Of a stretch of 64,000 bases of DNA, positions 1 to 7,923 are shown in pieces. Positions within the stretch are counted from its first letter, which is position 1. Each line of letters starts with the position of its first letter. Made by a program: the position numbers and the translations under genes. The notes below the pieces were generated by a model. It searched no databases, was not told the origin of the DNA, and worked only from the letters and a program-made list of their open reading frames with translations. Source of the DNA: Rhizobium sp. Leaf453 (GTDB lineage Bacteria; Pseudomonadota; Alphaproteobacteria; Rhizobiales; Rhizobiaceae); the NCBI RefSeq assembly GCF_001425605.1, contig NZ_LMRG01000027.1, positions 70,001 to 134,000 of the forward strand, in the 5' to 3' direction.

Positions 1-190
1 CGAGTGGCATATGCGCCAGGATCGCCTCGGTGATGGAAAGCGCATCGACGCCATCGGCCCGCACGACCGGCGGACCCATCGTGCTCGCCGGATAATTGGC
101 ATCGACGACGACGATCTCGTCCCCATGACCCATCGTGCGGATCGCATGCAGCAGCTCCGGCCCGAGCAACGGATGTATTCCCTTGAGCAT
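1..190 (-). CDS. fucU: L-fucose mutarotase (RbsD/FucU family), cut by window edge
   Basis: Only the first 63 residues are present; the rest lies beyond the left edge, so it is incomplete because of the window and not necessarily broken. The protein opens with MLKGIHPLLGPELLHAIR and continues with MGHGDEIVVVDAN. His22 and Asp30 sit where E. coli FucU has its catalytic His and a substrate-binding Asp. FucU interconverts the alpha and beta anomers of L-fucose in the cytoplasm. It begins 32 bases after the aldo/keto reductase on the same strand, so the two are probably co-transcribed, which fits a sugar dehydrogenase that accepts one anomer. A ribose pyranase (RbsD) is the main alternative but the opening is FucU-like. 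Confidence 0.88.
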   Translation of the reverse strand, partial: MLKGIHPLLGPELLHAIRTMGHGDEIVVVDANYPASTMGPPVVRADGVDALSITEAILAHMPL

Positions 191-222
191 TCACGTCTTC
201 CTCTTGTTGATCAAAAAGCCGG

Positions 223-1242
223 CTAAACGCGCACGGCCTCTTCCCCGAGTTCCGGCGCCACCAGCGTATGTGCCTCATAGGCCGAAAAGCTGGATGGCGC
301 GAGCGCGGTTTCGGTCAATTCCATGTTGCGCGTCAGGCTCGACGGTTTTGCGGTGCCGAGCAGGACGGACGCCACGATCGGATTCTGCAGCGGAAACTGG
401 ATGGCGGGTGCAGCGAGCGGCAGGCCTTGCGACGCAGCGATCGCTTCCATCGCCGCCACCTTGTCCAGAACGTCCTGCGTCGCAGGCAGATAGTCGAAAT
501 GCGATCCCGGCACCGGCCCTGTCGCCAGAATCCCGGAGTTGAACACACCACCCACGACGAGCGACGTCTTCTTCTTTTCGCAGAGTGGCAGGAGTTCAGC
601 AGTCGCCGACCGATCCAGCAGCGTATACCGCCCGGCAAGCAGGATGCAGTCGAGATCGGCTTGCGCCATCACATCGAGGCAGACCGGAACCTCGTTGACG
701 CCCAGCCCGTAAGCGGAAATCACACCGGAGGATTTCAGTTCGTCCAGTGCCTTCAAGCCGCCGTCGAACAATTGCTTCAGATAGACGGCATTCTGCTTGG
801 CACCATGCGTGTAGACGCCAATGTCATGCACGAAGAGGATATCGATGCGGTTCAACCCAAGCCGGGCATAGCTGAAATCCACCGACCGCATGATGCCGTC
901 ATAGGAATAATCGTAATCGGTCTCGAAGGGCAGCGGATCGACGAAGCCGTAACTCGGCACCTGATCGTCGGGCACCGGCCGCTGGATCCGGCCGACTTTA
1001 GTCGACAGGACATAGCTGCCTTTCGGCTTGTCCCGCAGGAAATCGCCCACCCGCCGCTCGGCCAGGCCGAAGCCATACCAGGGTGCGGTATCGACGAACC
1101 GGATGCCGGATTCCCAGGCCGCATCCAGCGTCGCCATGGCGACGTCATAGGGGCAGGCGCGGTACATGCCGCCCAGCGGCGCGGTGCCGAAACTGTATTC
1201 GGTGACGGAGAGATCCGTCCGGCCGATCTTTCTGGTCTGCAT
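223..1242 (-). CDS. Aldo/keto reductase, L-fucose / D-threo-aldose 1-dehydrogenase type
   Basis: A 339-residue single-domain AKR barrel. The AKR tetrad is visible: Asp51 and Tyr56 in FVDTAPWYG, Lys82 in LSTKVGR and His139 in ILFVHDIG. Members with this start (RKIGRTDLSVTEYSFGTAPLG) oxidise L-fucose, L-galactose or related aldoses to the 1,5-lactone with NAD(P). A strong ribosome site (GGAGGAG, 9 bases before the ATG) supports the start. It lies between the UxaA-family dehydratase (30 bases upstream) and fucU (32 bases downstream), so it probably carries out the first oxidation in a non-phosphorylating sugar-acid pathway. No lactonase is present in the window; one may lie to the left. Pyridoxal 4-dehydrogenase is a close relative, less likely from the context. 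Confidence 0.85.
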   Translation of the reverse strand: MQTRKIGRTDLSVTEYSFGTAPLGGMYRACPYDVAMATLDAAWESGIRFVDTAPWYGFGLAERRVGDFLRDKPKGSYVLSTKVGRIQRPVPDDQVPSYGFVDPLPFETDYDYSYDGIMRSVDFSYARLGLNRIDILFVHDIGVYTHGAKQNAVYLKQLFDGGLKALDELKSSGVISAYGLGVNEVPVCLDVMAQADLDCILLAGRYTLLDRSATAELLPLCEKKKTSLVVGGVFNSGILATGPVPGSHFDYLPATQDVLDKVAAMEAIAASQGLPLAAPAIQFPLQNPIVASVLLGTAKPSSLTRNMELTETALAPSSFSAYEAHTLVAPELGEEAVRV

Positions 1243-1272
1243 TACATGTCTCCTCCGCTCCGACGGGATCCG

Positions 1273-2778
1273 TCAGAGTGTCGCGCCCAGGTGCCAGGGG
1301 ACGAATTCGTTGTCGCCGTAACCGAACAGTTCGCTCTTGGTCTTCTTGCCGGATGCGGTATCGATGATCAGGTCGAAAATCTGGCGCCCCTTTTCGGCAA
1401 TGGTCGCCTCTCCCGTGGCGATCGTGCCGCAATCGATATCCATGTCCTCTTCCATCGCGTTGTAGAGCGCGGTGTTGCTCGTCAGCTTGATCGACGGGCA
1501 CGGACGCGAGCCGAAACAGCTGCCGCGACCAGTGGTGAAGGTAATCACATTGGCGCCGCCGGCGACCTGTCCCGTGGCCGAGACCGGGTCGTAACCGGGC
1601 GTATCCATGAACACCAGCCCATGCTCCGTCACGCGTTCCGCATAGTTGTAGACCGCCGTCAGCGGCGAGCGGCCGCCCTTGGCGACAGCACCGAGCGACT
1701 TCTCGAGGATCGTCGTCAAACCGCCACGCTTGTTGCCGGGGGACGGATTGTTGTCCAGCGAAGCGCCATGCATCTCGACATACTCTTCCCACCAGGAAAT
1801 CAGCCCGTCCAGCTTTTCGGCCACGCCGTCATTGACCGCACGACTGCGCAGCAGGTGCTCGGCGCCATAGATTTCAGAGGTTTCCGACAGGATTGCCGTC
1901 CCACCGGCACCGGCGAGAATATCGACAGCGATACCCAGCGCCGGATTGGCGGTGATGCCCGAAAGCCCGTCCGAGCCACCGCACTGCAGGCCGACGATGA
2001 TTTCGCTGACCGGGATGGCAATCCGCCGTGCCGTGCCGACTTCGGCAGCGATTTCCTCCAGCACGCCAAGAGCCCGGGCGACGGCGCGGCGTGATCCGCC
2101 GGCATCCTGGATGTTGAAATGGCGCTTTGCCGCGCCCGCACCGCTCTGACCGTAAAGCGTCAGCTGATTGACCTCACAGCCGAGGCCGACCATCAGCACT
2201 CCGCCGAAATTCACATGGCGGGTATAGCCTGCCAGCGTCCTGTGAAGGTTTTTCATGCCGTCGCCGGTCGAACTCATGCCGCAGCCCTGATCGTGGACAA
2301 TCGGCACGAAACCGTCGATACCCTCGTAGCGCGGCAGGATGACCTTGTTGGCCTCGTCGGCGATGGCGCGACAGACCGTGGTGGAACAGTTGACGCTGGC
2401 GATGATGCCGATGAAATTGCGCGTCGCCGCACGTCCATCAGCACGGCGATAACCCATGAAGGTCCGCGCCTTGTCGGCACCGCTTGCCGCTTCCGGCGGA
2501 ACGGGCGCACCGATCGACAGGCGGTCCTGATCAAAGGCGAGATTGTGGGAATGAACGTGATCACCCGGCGCGATCTCGACCGTCGCACGGCCGATCGCCT
2601 GCCCGTATTTCACCACCGGTTCGCCGACATGGATCGGCTGAATGGCCACCTTGTGGCCGGGATCGATCTTGCCTGAAGCGCGGACGCTGCCCGGTAGCTC
2701 GCCGCCCGGCTCGATGGCAAGTGAAGCAACGGCGACATTGTCGTCCGGCGACAGAACGATGAAGGAAGGTGCGGTCAC
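1273..2778 (-). CDS. UxaA-family altronate/sugar-acid dehydratase
   Basis: At 501 residues it is close to E. coli altronate dehydratase UxaA (about 495). An N-terminal SAF domain (residues about 8-85) ends in HVHSHNLA. The catalytic part carries VHDQGCGM, VGLGCEVNQL and GLQCGGSDGLSGITANP, the Cys-rich motifs of the UxaA/GarD family of iron-dependent dehydratases. It would convert an aldonate such as D-altronate to a 2-keto-3-deoxy acid. The start is GTG with GGGAGAG 8 bases upstream. It is first in a minus-strand operon with the AKR and fucU, divergent from the GntR gene. The fucose-type neighbours leave open that the real substrate is L-fuconate or L-galactonate. Family sure, substrate not. 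Confidence 0.87.
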   Translation of the reverse strand: MTAPSFIVLSPDDNVAVASLAIEPGGELPGSVRASGKIDPGHKVAIQPIHVGEPVVKYGQAIGRATVEIAPGDHVHSHNLAFDQDRLSIGAPVPPEAASGADKARTFMGYRRADGRAATRNFIGIIASVNCSTTVCRAIADEANKVILPRYEGIDGFVPIVHDQGCGMSSTGDGMKNLHRTLAGYTRHVNFGGVLMVGLGCEVNQLTLYGQSGAGAAKRHFNIQDAGGSRRAVARALGVLEEIAAEVGTARRIAIPVSEIIVGLQCGGSDGLSGITANPALGIAVDILAGAGGTAILSETSEIYGAEHLLRSRAVNDGVAEKLDGLISWWEEYVEMHGASLDNNPSPGNKRGGLTTILEKSLGAVAKGGRSPLTAVYNYAERVTEHGLVFMDTPGYDPVSATGQVAGGANVITFTTGRGSCFGSRPCPSIKLTSNTALYNAMEEDMDIDCGTIATGEATIAEKGRQIFDLIIDTASGKKTKSELFGYGDNEFVPWHLGATL

Positions 2779-3053
2779 CCTTGGTCTCTCCCGTCAGGAT
2801 TTTATCGGGATGAACATGGTCATCCATTTTTGTCTTTTATCCACAATAGACAGTTTCGCGTCAATGGGTATTATGCAGACGCAACGGGCGCAGCAAGATG
2901 GCAATGCGTCCGGAAAAATAAAATCAGGGATGAAACAACCATGACAGGACAGCACGCAGGCCAAGACAGGATGGGACGGAGCGGCTAGAGAAGCGGCGCG
3001 ACCAGCGTTTTAACGCTTTCGTTGACAGAAACCCGAGACCCGTCGGCACCAAC
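2779..3053. promoter_or_regulatory. Divergent control region of the sugar-acid cluster
   Basis: This 275-base gap separates the minus-strand uxaA-AKR-fucU operon from the plus-strand GntR-uxaB-like pair and should hold both promoters. Around 2830-2855 there is an AT-rich patch with TGTCT and AGACA as short inverted arms, and a perfect palindrome lies at 3004-3017 (separate entry). No open frame here looks like a gene. Confidence 0.55.
3004..3017. promoter_or_regulatory. Palindrome AGCGTTTTAACGCT, candidate operator
   Basis: A perfect 14-base dyad (AGCGTT-TT-AACGCT) 36 bases before the GntR start codon, inside the divergent control region. GntR regulators of sugar-acid operons usually bind short dyads next to their own gene, so autoregulation is plausible. 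Function is inferred from position only. Confidence 0.35.
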
Positions 3054-3932
3054 ATGGCCAAACAGAACACCGTCTTCAAGGACGCCTTCAACCGCTGCCT
3101 CAAGCTCCTGGCGGAGACCGCGACATTGCCCTCTGAACCGGAACTCGGAACGACGCTGGGCGTCAGCCGCACAACGATCCGCGCCATCCTGACCCGCATG
3201 GAAGAACTGCAGTTGATCGCTTGGGACAAGCGGACCAAGGTGGTGTTGCGCCAGCCGAAACCCGAAGATTATTTCCCGGTCGCCGAGACCGATTCGCTGT
3301 CGGATATCATCGAGCGCAGTTTCATGCGCCGGATTCTGGCCGGTGGCGCCGAGCCGGGCATGCAGATCAACGAACTGGAACTGGCCCGCGACATCGGCAC
3401 CGGCACCACCAGCGTGCGCGAATTCCTGATCCGTTTCAGCCGTTTCGGCCTGATCGAGAAGCGCCCGAACAGCCACTGGATCCTGAAGGGATTTACCCGC
3501 GAATTTGCGCTGGAGCTGACGGAAGTGCGCGAAATGTTCGAGCTGCGCTCGGCCGCGAGCTTCGTGGCGCTTCCGCCCGACCACCCCGCCTGGGGCGATC
3601 TTGACCGGATCGAGGCGCTGCACCACGAAATCCTCGCCGACATCGACAATCGCTACAAGGAGTTCTCGGAACTCGACGAGCGCTTCCACCTGCTGGTTCA
3701 CACCTCCTCCAGCAACCGCTTCATCGTCGATTTCTACGACATCATCACCATCGTCTTCCACTATCACTACCAGTGGAACAAGGCGAATGCGCGCGAGCGC
3801 AACGCCAGGGCGCTGGAGGAACACCTGGATTATATCGCCGCCCTTCGCTCAGGCGATCCCGCCCGCGTCGAAATCGCCTGCCGGGCGCATCTGAAGTCCG
3901 CCCGCGAAACCCTGCTCCAGTCCATTCAATAG
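3054..3932 (+). CDS. GntR/FadR-family regulator with two winged-helix domains and FCD domain
   Basis: A 292-residue regulator. Residues about 5-62 form a GntR-like winged helix (SEPELGTTLGVSRTTIRAIL). Residues about 80-150 form a second one (MQINELELARDIGTGTTSVREF followed by LIEKRPNSHWILKGF). Residues about 155-285 are an all-helical FCD ligand-binding domain with the metal-type acidic/His positions (ELTEVREMF, DERFHLLVH, EEHLDYIAALRSGD). Usual FadR/FCD proteins have one winged helix and about 230-250 residues, so the additional DNA-binding domain explains the length. It is 17 bases upstream of the UxaB-like gene and divergent from uxaA, so it probably controls the cluster in response to a sugar acid. 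Confidence 0.85.
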   Translation: MAKQNTVFKDAFNRCLKLLAETATLPSEPELGTTLGVSRTTIRAILTRMEELQLIAWDKRTKVVLRQPKPEDYFPVAETDSLSDIIERSFMRRILAGGAEPGMQINELELARDIGTGTTSVREFLIRFSRFGLIEKRPNSHWILKGFTREFALELTEVREMFELRSAASFVALPPDHPAWGDLDRIEALHHEILADIDNRYKEFSELDERFHLLVHTSSSNRFIVDFYDIITIVFHYHYQWNKANARERNARALEEHLDYIAALRSGDPARVEIACRAHLKSARETLLQSIQ

Positions 3933-3949
3933 CCGGATTCAACAGCATC

Positions 3950-5035
3950 ATGATCACACCCATTGTCCAGTTCGGAACCAGTCGATTCCTTCAAGCCCAT
4001 GCCGACCTCTTCGTCAGCGAAGCGCTCGAAACAAGCGAAGCAGTGGGCAAGATCACGGTCGTGCAAACGACCGGTTCGGCAGAACGGGCGGGACGGCTGA
4101 AAGCGCTGGCGAATGGCTTCCCTGTCATCGTGCGCGGAATAGAGAATGGCAGCGAAGTGGATCGGACGATCCAGGTCACCAGTGTCGGACGAGCGCTATC
4201 GACGACAGCCGATTGGGACGAAGTCCGCCGGATCGTTGTCGAAGAAGCGGAAATTCTGATCTCCAATACCGGCGACACTGGCTACAATGTAGGTGATGAA
4301 GATCTGAGCGGAGCCGTTCCCGCTTCCTTTCCGGGCAAGCTGCTGCTTCTGCTCGAAGCCCGCTTTCGCACCAACAGTCGCCCGATGACCATCCTTCCCT
4401 GCGAACTCGTCGCGCGAAACGGCGATACGCTCAAGGCGGTCATCCTCAACCTTCAGAACGAACGGATCGCCGACACAAGATTTGCCGATTGGCTTTCAAC
4501 GCAGGTTGTCTGGGCCAATACGCTGGTTGACCGGATCGTATCCGAACCGCTCGAACCCGCCGGCGCTGTGGCCGAACCCTATGCGCTCTGGGCGATCGAG
4601 AACCAGCCCGGACTGAAACTGCCCTGCCGGCATGCGTCCGTGCTGCTGGTCGACGACCTCACGCCTTACGAGAAACTGAAACTCCACATCCTCAATCTCG
4701 GCCATACCGTGCTGGCCGATATCTGGCTGAAGACCGGACGGCCGCAGGACGAAACGGTCAAGGCCATTCTCAAGGATGCGGATATCCTGTCTCGGCTTAT
4801 GCGGATTTATGAAAGCGAGGTCATCCCGGGTTTTGCCGCCAAGGGTCTTGGGACGGAGGCGAAGGAATATGTCTCGCTGACTCTGGACCGGTTCCGCAAT
4901 CCGTTCCTAGAACACCGGATCCGCGACATCGCCAATCATCACGCCGAGAAGATCGTCCGGCGCATCGCCGATTTTCAAGCGTGGAGCCCGGATGTCCCGA
5001 TGCCGATCCTTTCCGGCATCGTCAAGGCCGGCTGA
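3950..5035 (+). CDS. Short mannitol-dehydrogenase-family oxidoreductase (tagaturonate reductase-like)
   Basis: The 361-residue frame starts at the ATG giving MITPIVQFGTSRFLQAH; further upstream codons only run into the GntR gene. The N-terminal VQFGTSRF is the nucleotide-binding start of the UxaB/UxuB/MtlD family. Lys244, Asn249 and His252 in KLHILNLGHT have the spacing of the catalytic Lys-Asn-His of mannitol 2-dehydrogenase. E. coli UxaB has about 480 residues, so this is a clearly shorter form. Expected reaction: NAD(P)-dependent interconversion of a keto-sugar acid such as tagaturonate with altronate, the substrate of UxaA. It follows the GntR gene by 17 bases and abuts the convergent aldolase with no spacer. 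Confidence 0.8.
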   Translation: MITPIVQFGTSRFLQAHADLFVSEALETSEAVGKITVVQTTGSAERAGRLKALANGFPVIVRGIENGSEVDRTIQVTSVGRALSTTADWDEVRRIVVEEAEILISNTGDTGYNVGDEDLSGAVPASFPGKLLLLLEARFRTNSRPMTILPCELVARNGDTLKAVILNLQNERIADTRFADWLSTQVVWANTLVDRIVSEPLEPAGAVAEPYALWAIENQPGLKLPCRHASVLLVDDLTPYEKLKLHILNLGHTVLADIWLKTGRPQDETVKAILKDADILSRLMRIYESEVIPGFAAKGLGTEAKEYVSLTLDRFRNPFLEHRIRDIANHHAEKIVRRIADFQAWSPDVPMPILSGIVKAG

Positions 5036-5839
5036 TCAATAGCCGGCGACAGGCTTGGCATAGCCGCCACTGCCGGACAAGAAATCCTCGCGCAACCGTT
5101 CGGTGGCAGCGACCAGCAGCGTCACATCCGTGCCGATCGCCATGAACGTGGCACCCATGTCGCGGTAGCTCCGGGCCTGGGCGGGATCGAGCGTCATGAT
5201 GCCCCGCGCCTTTCGAGCCTTCCTGATGCGCGCGAAAGCATCGACGATCGCCGCCGTCACCTCGGGATGACCAGGCTGGCCAAGATAGCCCATATCGGCG
5301 GCGAGATCGGACGGGCCGATGAATAGGCCGTCGATACCATCCAGCGCCGCGATCTCATCCAGCGCCGCAAGGCCGGCGCGGCTTTCGATCTGGACGATCA
5401 GGCAGATTTCGTCATTCGCCGTCTGCAGGTAATCACCGATCCGACTGAACTGCGAGGCCCGGCCGAGTGCCGCACCGACACCGCGCACGCCATGCGGCGG
5501 ATAACGGACGGCCCGCACCAGAGCCTGCGCCTGTTCGACGCTTTCGACCATCGGGATCAGCAGCGTCTGCGCCCCGGTATCGAGAATCTGCTTGATCATC
5601 CAGGTTTCTCCGACCGGCAGCCGCACCATCGGATGGCTGCCCGAGCGCGACACCGCCTGAATCTGAGCAGACAGCAAGGGCAGATCGTTCGGCCCATGCT
5701 CGCCATCGATCAGCAGCCAGTCATACCCGCTACCCGAAACCACCTCCGCCGCATAGGCACTCGCCAGCGCCACCCACAGACCAAGCTGGAACTTCTCCTC
5801 GCGGATCGCGGCCTTGAAGGTGTTTTTCGGGGCTGGCAT
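5036..5839 (-). CDS. HpcH/HpaI-family 2-keto-3-deoxy acid aldolase
   Basis: 267 residues, close to HpaI (about 262) and 2-keto-3-deoxy-L-rhamnonate aldolase. His48 in DGEHGPND and Arg73 in MVRLPVG match the catalytic base and pyruvate-binding Arg. QIESRAGL and FIGPSDLAADMG supply the metal-binding Glu and Asp. Class II, divalent-metal aldolases of this type split 2-keto-3-deoxy sugar acids or 4-hydroxy-2-oxo diacids into pyruvate and an aldehyde. In this cluster a deoxy-fuconate or KDG-like substrate would fit, with the aldehyde passed to the dehydrogenase encoded just upstream. Its stop codon directly abuts the stop of the UxaB-like gene. Specificity is inferred. Confidence 0.85.
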   Translation of the reverse strand: MPAPKNTFKAAIREEKFQLGLWVALASAYAAEVVSGSGYDWLLIDGEHGPNDLPLLSAQIQAVSRSGSHPMVRLPVGETWMIKQILDTGAQTLLIPMVESVEQAQALVRAVRYPPHGVRGVGAALGRASQFSRIGDYLQTANDEICLIVQIESRAGLAALDEIAALDGIDGLFIGPSDLAADMGYLGQPGHPEVTAAIVDAFARIRKARKARGIMTLDPAQARSYRDMGATFMAIGTDVTLLVAATERLREDFLSGSGGYAKPVAGY

Positions 5840-5995
5840 CGATTTTTCTCCCTGCGTCGTCAGGCGTGTACTTAAGACGGCTGGGGACGGACTGTGAAGC
5901 TATTTCCGGCGTGACGGACCCGCAAATTATGACCCTTTGGGAGGAGCGTTTTAAGCGCTGAAGTGAAGACGTGTGCCGAGATGCATCCCCATCCT

Positions 5996-6111
5996 CCGTC
6001 ATTCCTGTGCGCGTCACAGGAATCCAGCCGCCCAAGTCCTTGGGCGAAATAGTCTTTTGACCCGACGGACGTCGGGTCGCTGGATCCCCGCCACGAGGGC
6101 GAGGATGACGG
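5996..6111 (+). repeat. RIME-like modular intergenic repeat, copy 1
   Basis: It starts CCGTCATTCCTGTGC and ends GCGAGGATGACGG, so the outer ends are inverted. Inside are two hairpin modules: CCTGTGCGCGTCACAGG on the left and CCCCGCC..GGCGAGG on the right, joined by a central palindrome GACCCGACGGACGTCGGGTC. Copies 2 and 3 carry the same modules in the opposite orientation. This is the architecture of Rhizobium-specific intergenic mosaic elements. It lies in the gap between gabD and the aldolase gene. Confidence 0.75.
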
Positions 6112-6152
6112 TGAGTGGGCAGGATCTCCGCCAAACAACTGCCGTATAAAAC

Positions 6153-6182
6153 AAAAAAAGCCGGCGGAACTTCCCCGCCGGC
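6153..6182 (-). terminator. Rho-independent terminator of gabD
   Basis: On the minus strand the stem GCCGGCGG/CCGCCGGC (loop 7) is followed by seven T. It lies 26 bases after the gabD stop, so most gabD transcripts should end before the repeat and the aldolase gene. Confidence 0.85.
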
Positions 6183-6207
6183 CTCGTTCAATTCAAAAAT
6201 CGCCAGA

Positions 6208-7668
6208 TCAGGCAATGCCGCCGAGGCAGACATATTTGACTTCGACGAATTCCTCGATGCCGTATTTCGAGCCTTCGCGGCCGAGGCCGGAGAGCTTGAC
6301 GCCACCGAACGGTGCTTCCGCCGTCGAGATCAGGCCGGTATTGACGCCGACCATGCCGTATTCCAAGGCCTCGGCGACGCGGAAGACGCGCGACAGATCC
6401 TTGGCGTAGAAATAGGAGGCAAGGCCGAATTCGGTGTCGTTCGACTGTTCGATGACATCCGCCTCATCCGTGAAGCGGAACAGCGGCGCCAGCGGGCCGA
6501 AGGTTTCCTCGCGCGCGACGGCCATATCCTTCGTCACATCGGCAAGAATCGTCGCTTCGAAGAAGGTGCCGCCCAGCGCATGCTTCTTGCCGCCCTGAAC
6601 AATGCGCGCACCCTTGCCGACGGCGTCGGCGATATGCTCCTCGACCTTGGCGAGTGCCGCCTTGTCGATCAGCGGGCCGAGGATGACGCCTTCGTCGAAA
6701 CCGTTGCCAGTCTTCAGCTTGCCGACGGCAGCCGCCAGTTTTTCCGCAAACGCACCATAGACGCCATCCTGCACGTAGATGCGGTTGGCGCAGACGCAGG
6801 TCTGGCCGTTGTTGCGGTATTTGGCGATCAGCGCGCCTTCGACGGCCGCATCGAGATCGGCATCGTCAAAGACGATGAACGGTGCGTTGCCGCCCAGTTC
6901 CAGACCGAGTTTCTTGATGGTCGGGGCGCTCTGCTTGTAGAGTTCCATGCCGATTTCGGTCGAGCCGGTAAAGGTCAGCTTGCGCACGGTCGGGTTGGAG
7001 GTCATTTCGGCGCCGATCGCAGCGGCCGAACCGGTGATGACGCTGAATAGGCCCTTGGGCAGGCCGGCGCGTTCCGCCAGGATGGCGATGGCGATGGCCG
7101 AATAGGGCGTCTGCGAAGCCGGCTTTAGCACCATGGCGCAACCGGCGGCAAAGGCCGGGCCAGCCTTTCGGGTGATCATCGCATTCGGGAAGTTCCACGG
7201 CGTGATCGCCGCGACGACGCCGATCGGCTGCTTCATCACCAGGATGCGCTTGTCGGGCTGATGGCCAGGAATGATATCGCCATAGATACGGCGGCCTTCT
7301 TCGGCAAACCAGTCGATGAAGCTCGCGCCATAGACGATTTCGCCGGTAGCTTCCGCGAGCGGCTTGCCCTGCTCCAGCGTCAGGATGCGGCCGAGATCGT
7401 CCTTGTTCTCGATCATCAGCTCGAACCATTTGCGCAAGATTGCGCAACGGTCCTTGGCGGTGCGGGTGGCCCAGCTCTTCTGCGCGATCCGGGCAGCCTC
7501 GATAGCAGCCTTCGTTTCAGCAGCACCGAGCTTCGGCACCAGGCCGATGATCTCGCCGGTCGCGGGATTGTTGACCTCGATCGCGTTTTTCGGATCGGCC
7601 TCGATCCACTCGCCCCCGATCAAAGCAGCCTGGCGGAACAGCGAAGGGTCTTTCAGGGACACGGTCAT
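6208..7668 (-). CDS. gabD: NAD(P)-dependent aldehyde dehydrogenase, succinate-semialdehyde type
   Basis: 486 residues from the ATG of MTVSLKDPSLF; the ribosome site AAAGGA is 9 bases upstream, and an upstream start giving 501 residues is less likely. E. coli GabD has 482. The ALDH fold is complete: TPWNFPNAMITRKAGPA, the general base Glu in LELGGNAPF, catalytic Cys291 in GQTCVCANR, and EETFGPLAP near the end. It oxidises succinate semialdehyde to succinate. In this cluster it could also oxidise lactaldehyde or another aldehyde released by the aldolase. It is upstream of the aldolase on the same strand but a strong terminator lies between them. Confidence 0.88.
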   Translation of the reverse strand: MTVSLKDPSLFRQAALIGGEWIEADPKNAIEVNNPATGEIIGLVPKLGAAETKAAIEAARIAQKSWATRTAKDRCAILRKWFELMIENKDDLGRILTLEQGKPLAEATGEIVYGASFIDWFAEEGRRIYGDIIPGHQPDKRILVMKQPIGVVAAITPWNFPNAMITRKAGPAFAAGCAMVLKPASQTPYSAIAIAILAERAGLPKGLFSVITGSAAAIGAEMTSNPTVRKLTFTGSTEIGMELYKQSAPTIKKLGLELGGNAPFIVFDDADLDAAVEGALIAKYRNNGQTCVCANRIYVQDGVYGAFAEKLAAAVGKLKTGNGFDEGVILGPLIDKAALAKVEEHIADAVGKGARIVQGGKKHALGGTFFEATILADVTKDMAVAREETFGPLAPLFRFTDEADVIEQSNDTEFGLASYFYAKDLSRVFRVAEALEYGMVGVNTGLISTAEAPFGGVKLSGLGREGSKYGIEEFVEVKYVCLGGIA

Positions 7669-7923
7669 CGGCAGCAATCCTTTGCTTGGAAAAAATCTAC
7701 AGAACTTATACAAGTTTTTTCAGTTTCTTCAATCACTTGGAATCGTCTTTATCTTGGCGAATTGAAGCCAATCTCCAGAAATCGGGCCGTTTGTCATCGC
7801 AAGAGAAACAGTCCATCTCCAAAACGCGGTCTAGTGAGAACCTACCTGATCTTTATATACGGACTGCGTCCGTCTTTCGGACACGAACTTTCAATGTCCA
7901 ATCTCCCGAGACAGGAACAAGCC
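7669..7923. promoter_or_regulatory. Divergent promoter region gabD / nitroreductase
   Basis: A 255-base gap between two divergent genes, AT-rich near gabD (about 7675-7760). Close to the nitroreductase it holds overlapping CGGAC/GTCCG motifs (about 7860-7883) that could be an operator. No gene was found in it. Confidence 0.4.

Noticed and set aside
268..2094. A 608-codon plus-strand open frame across the AKR and UxaA genes
   Set aside because: It spans two well-supported genes on the other strand and their spacer; composition is typical of a shadow.
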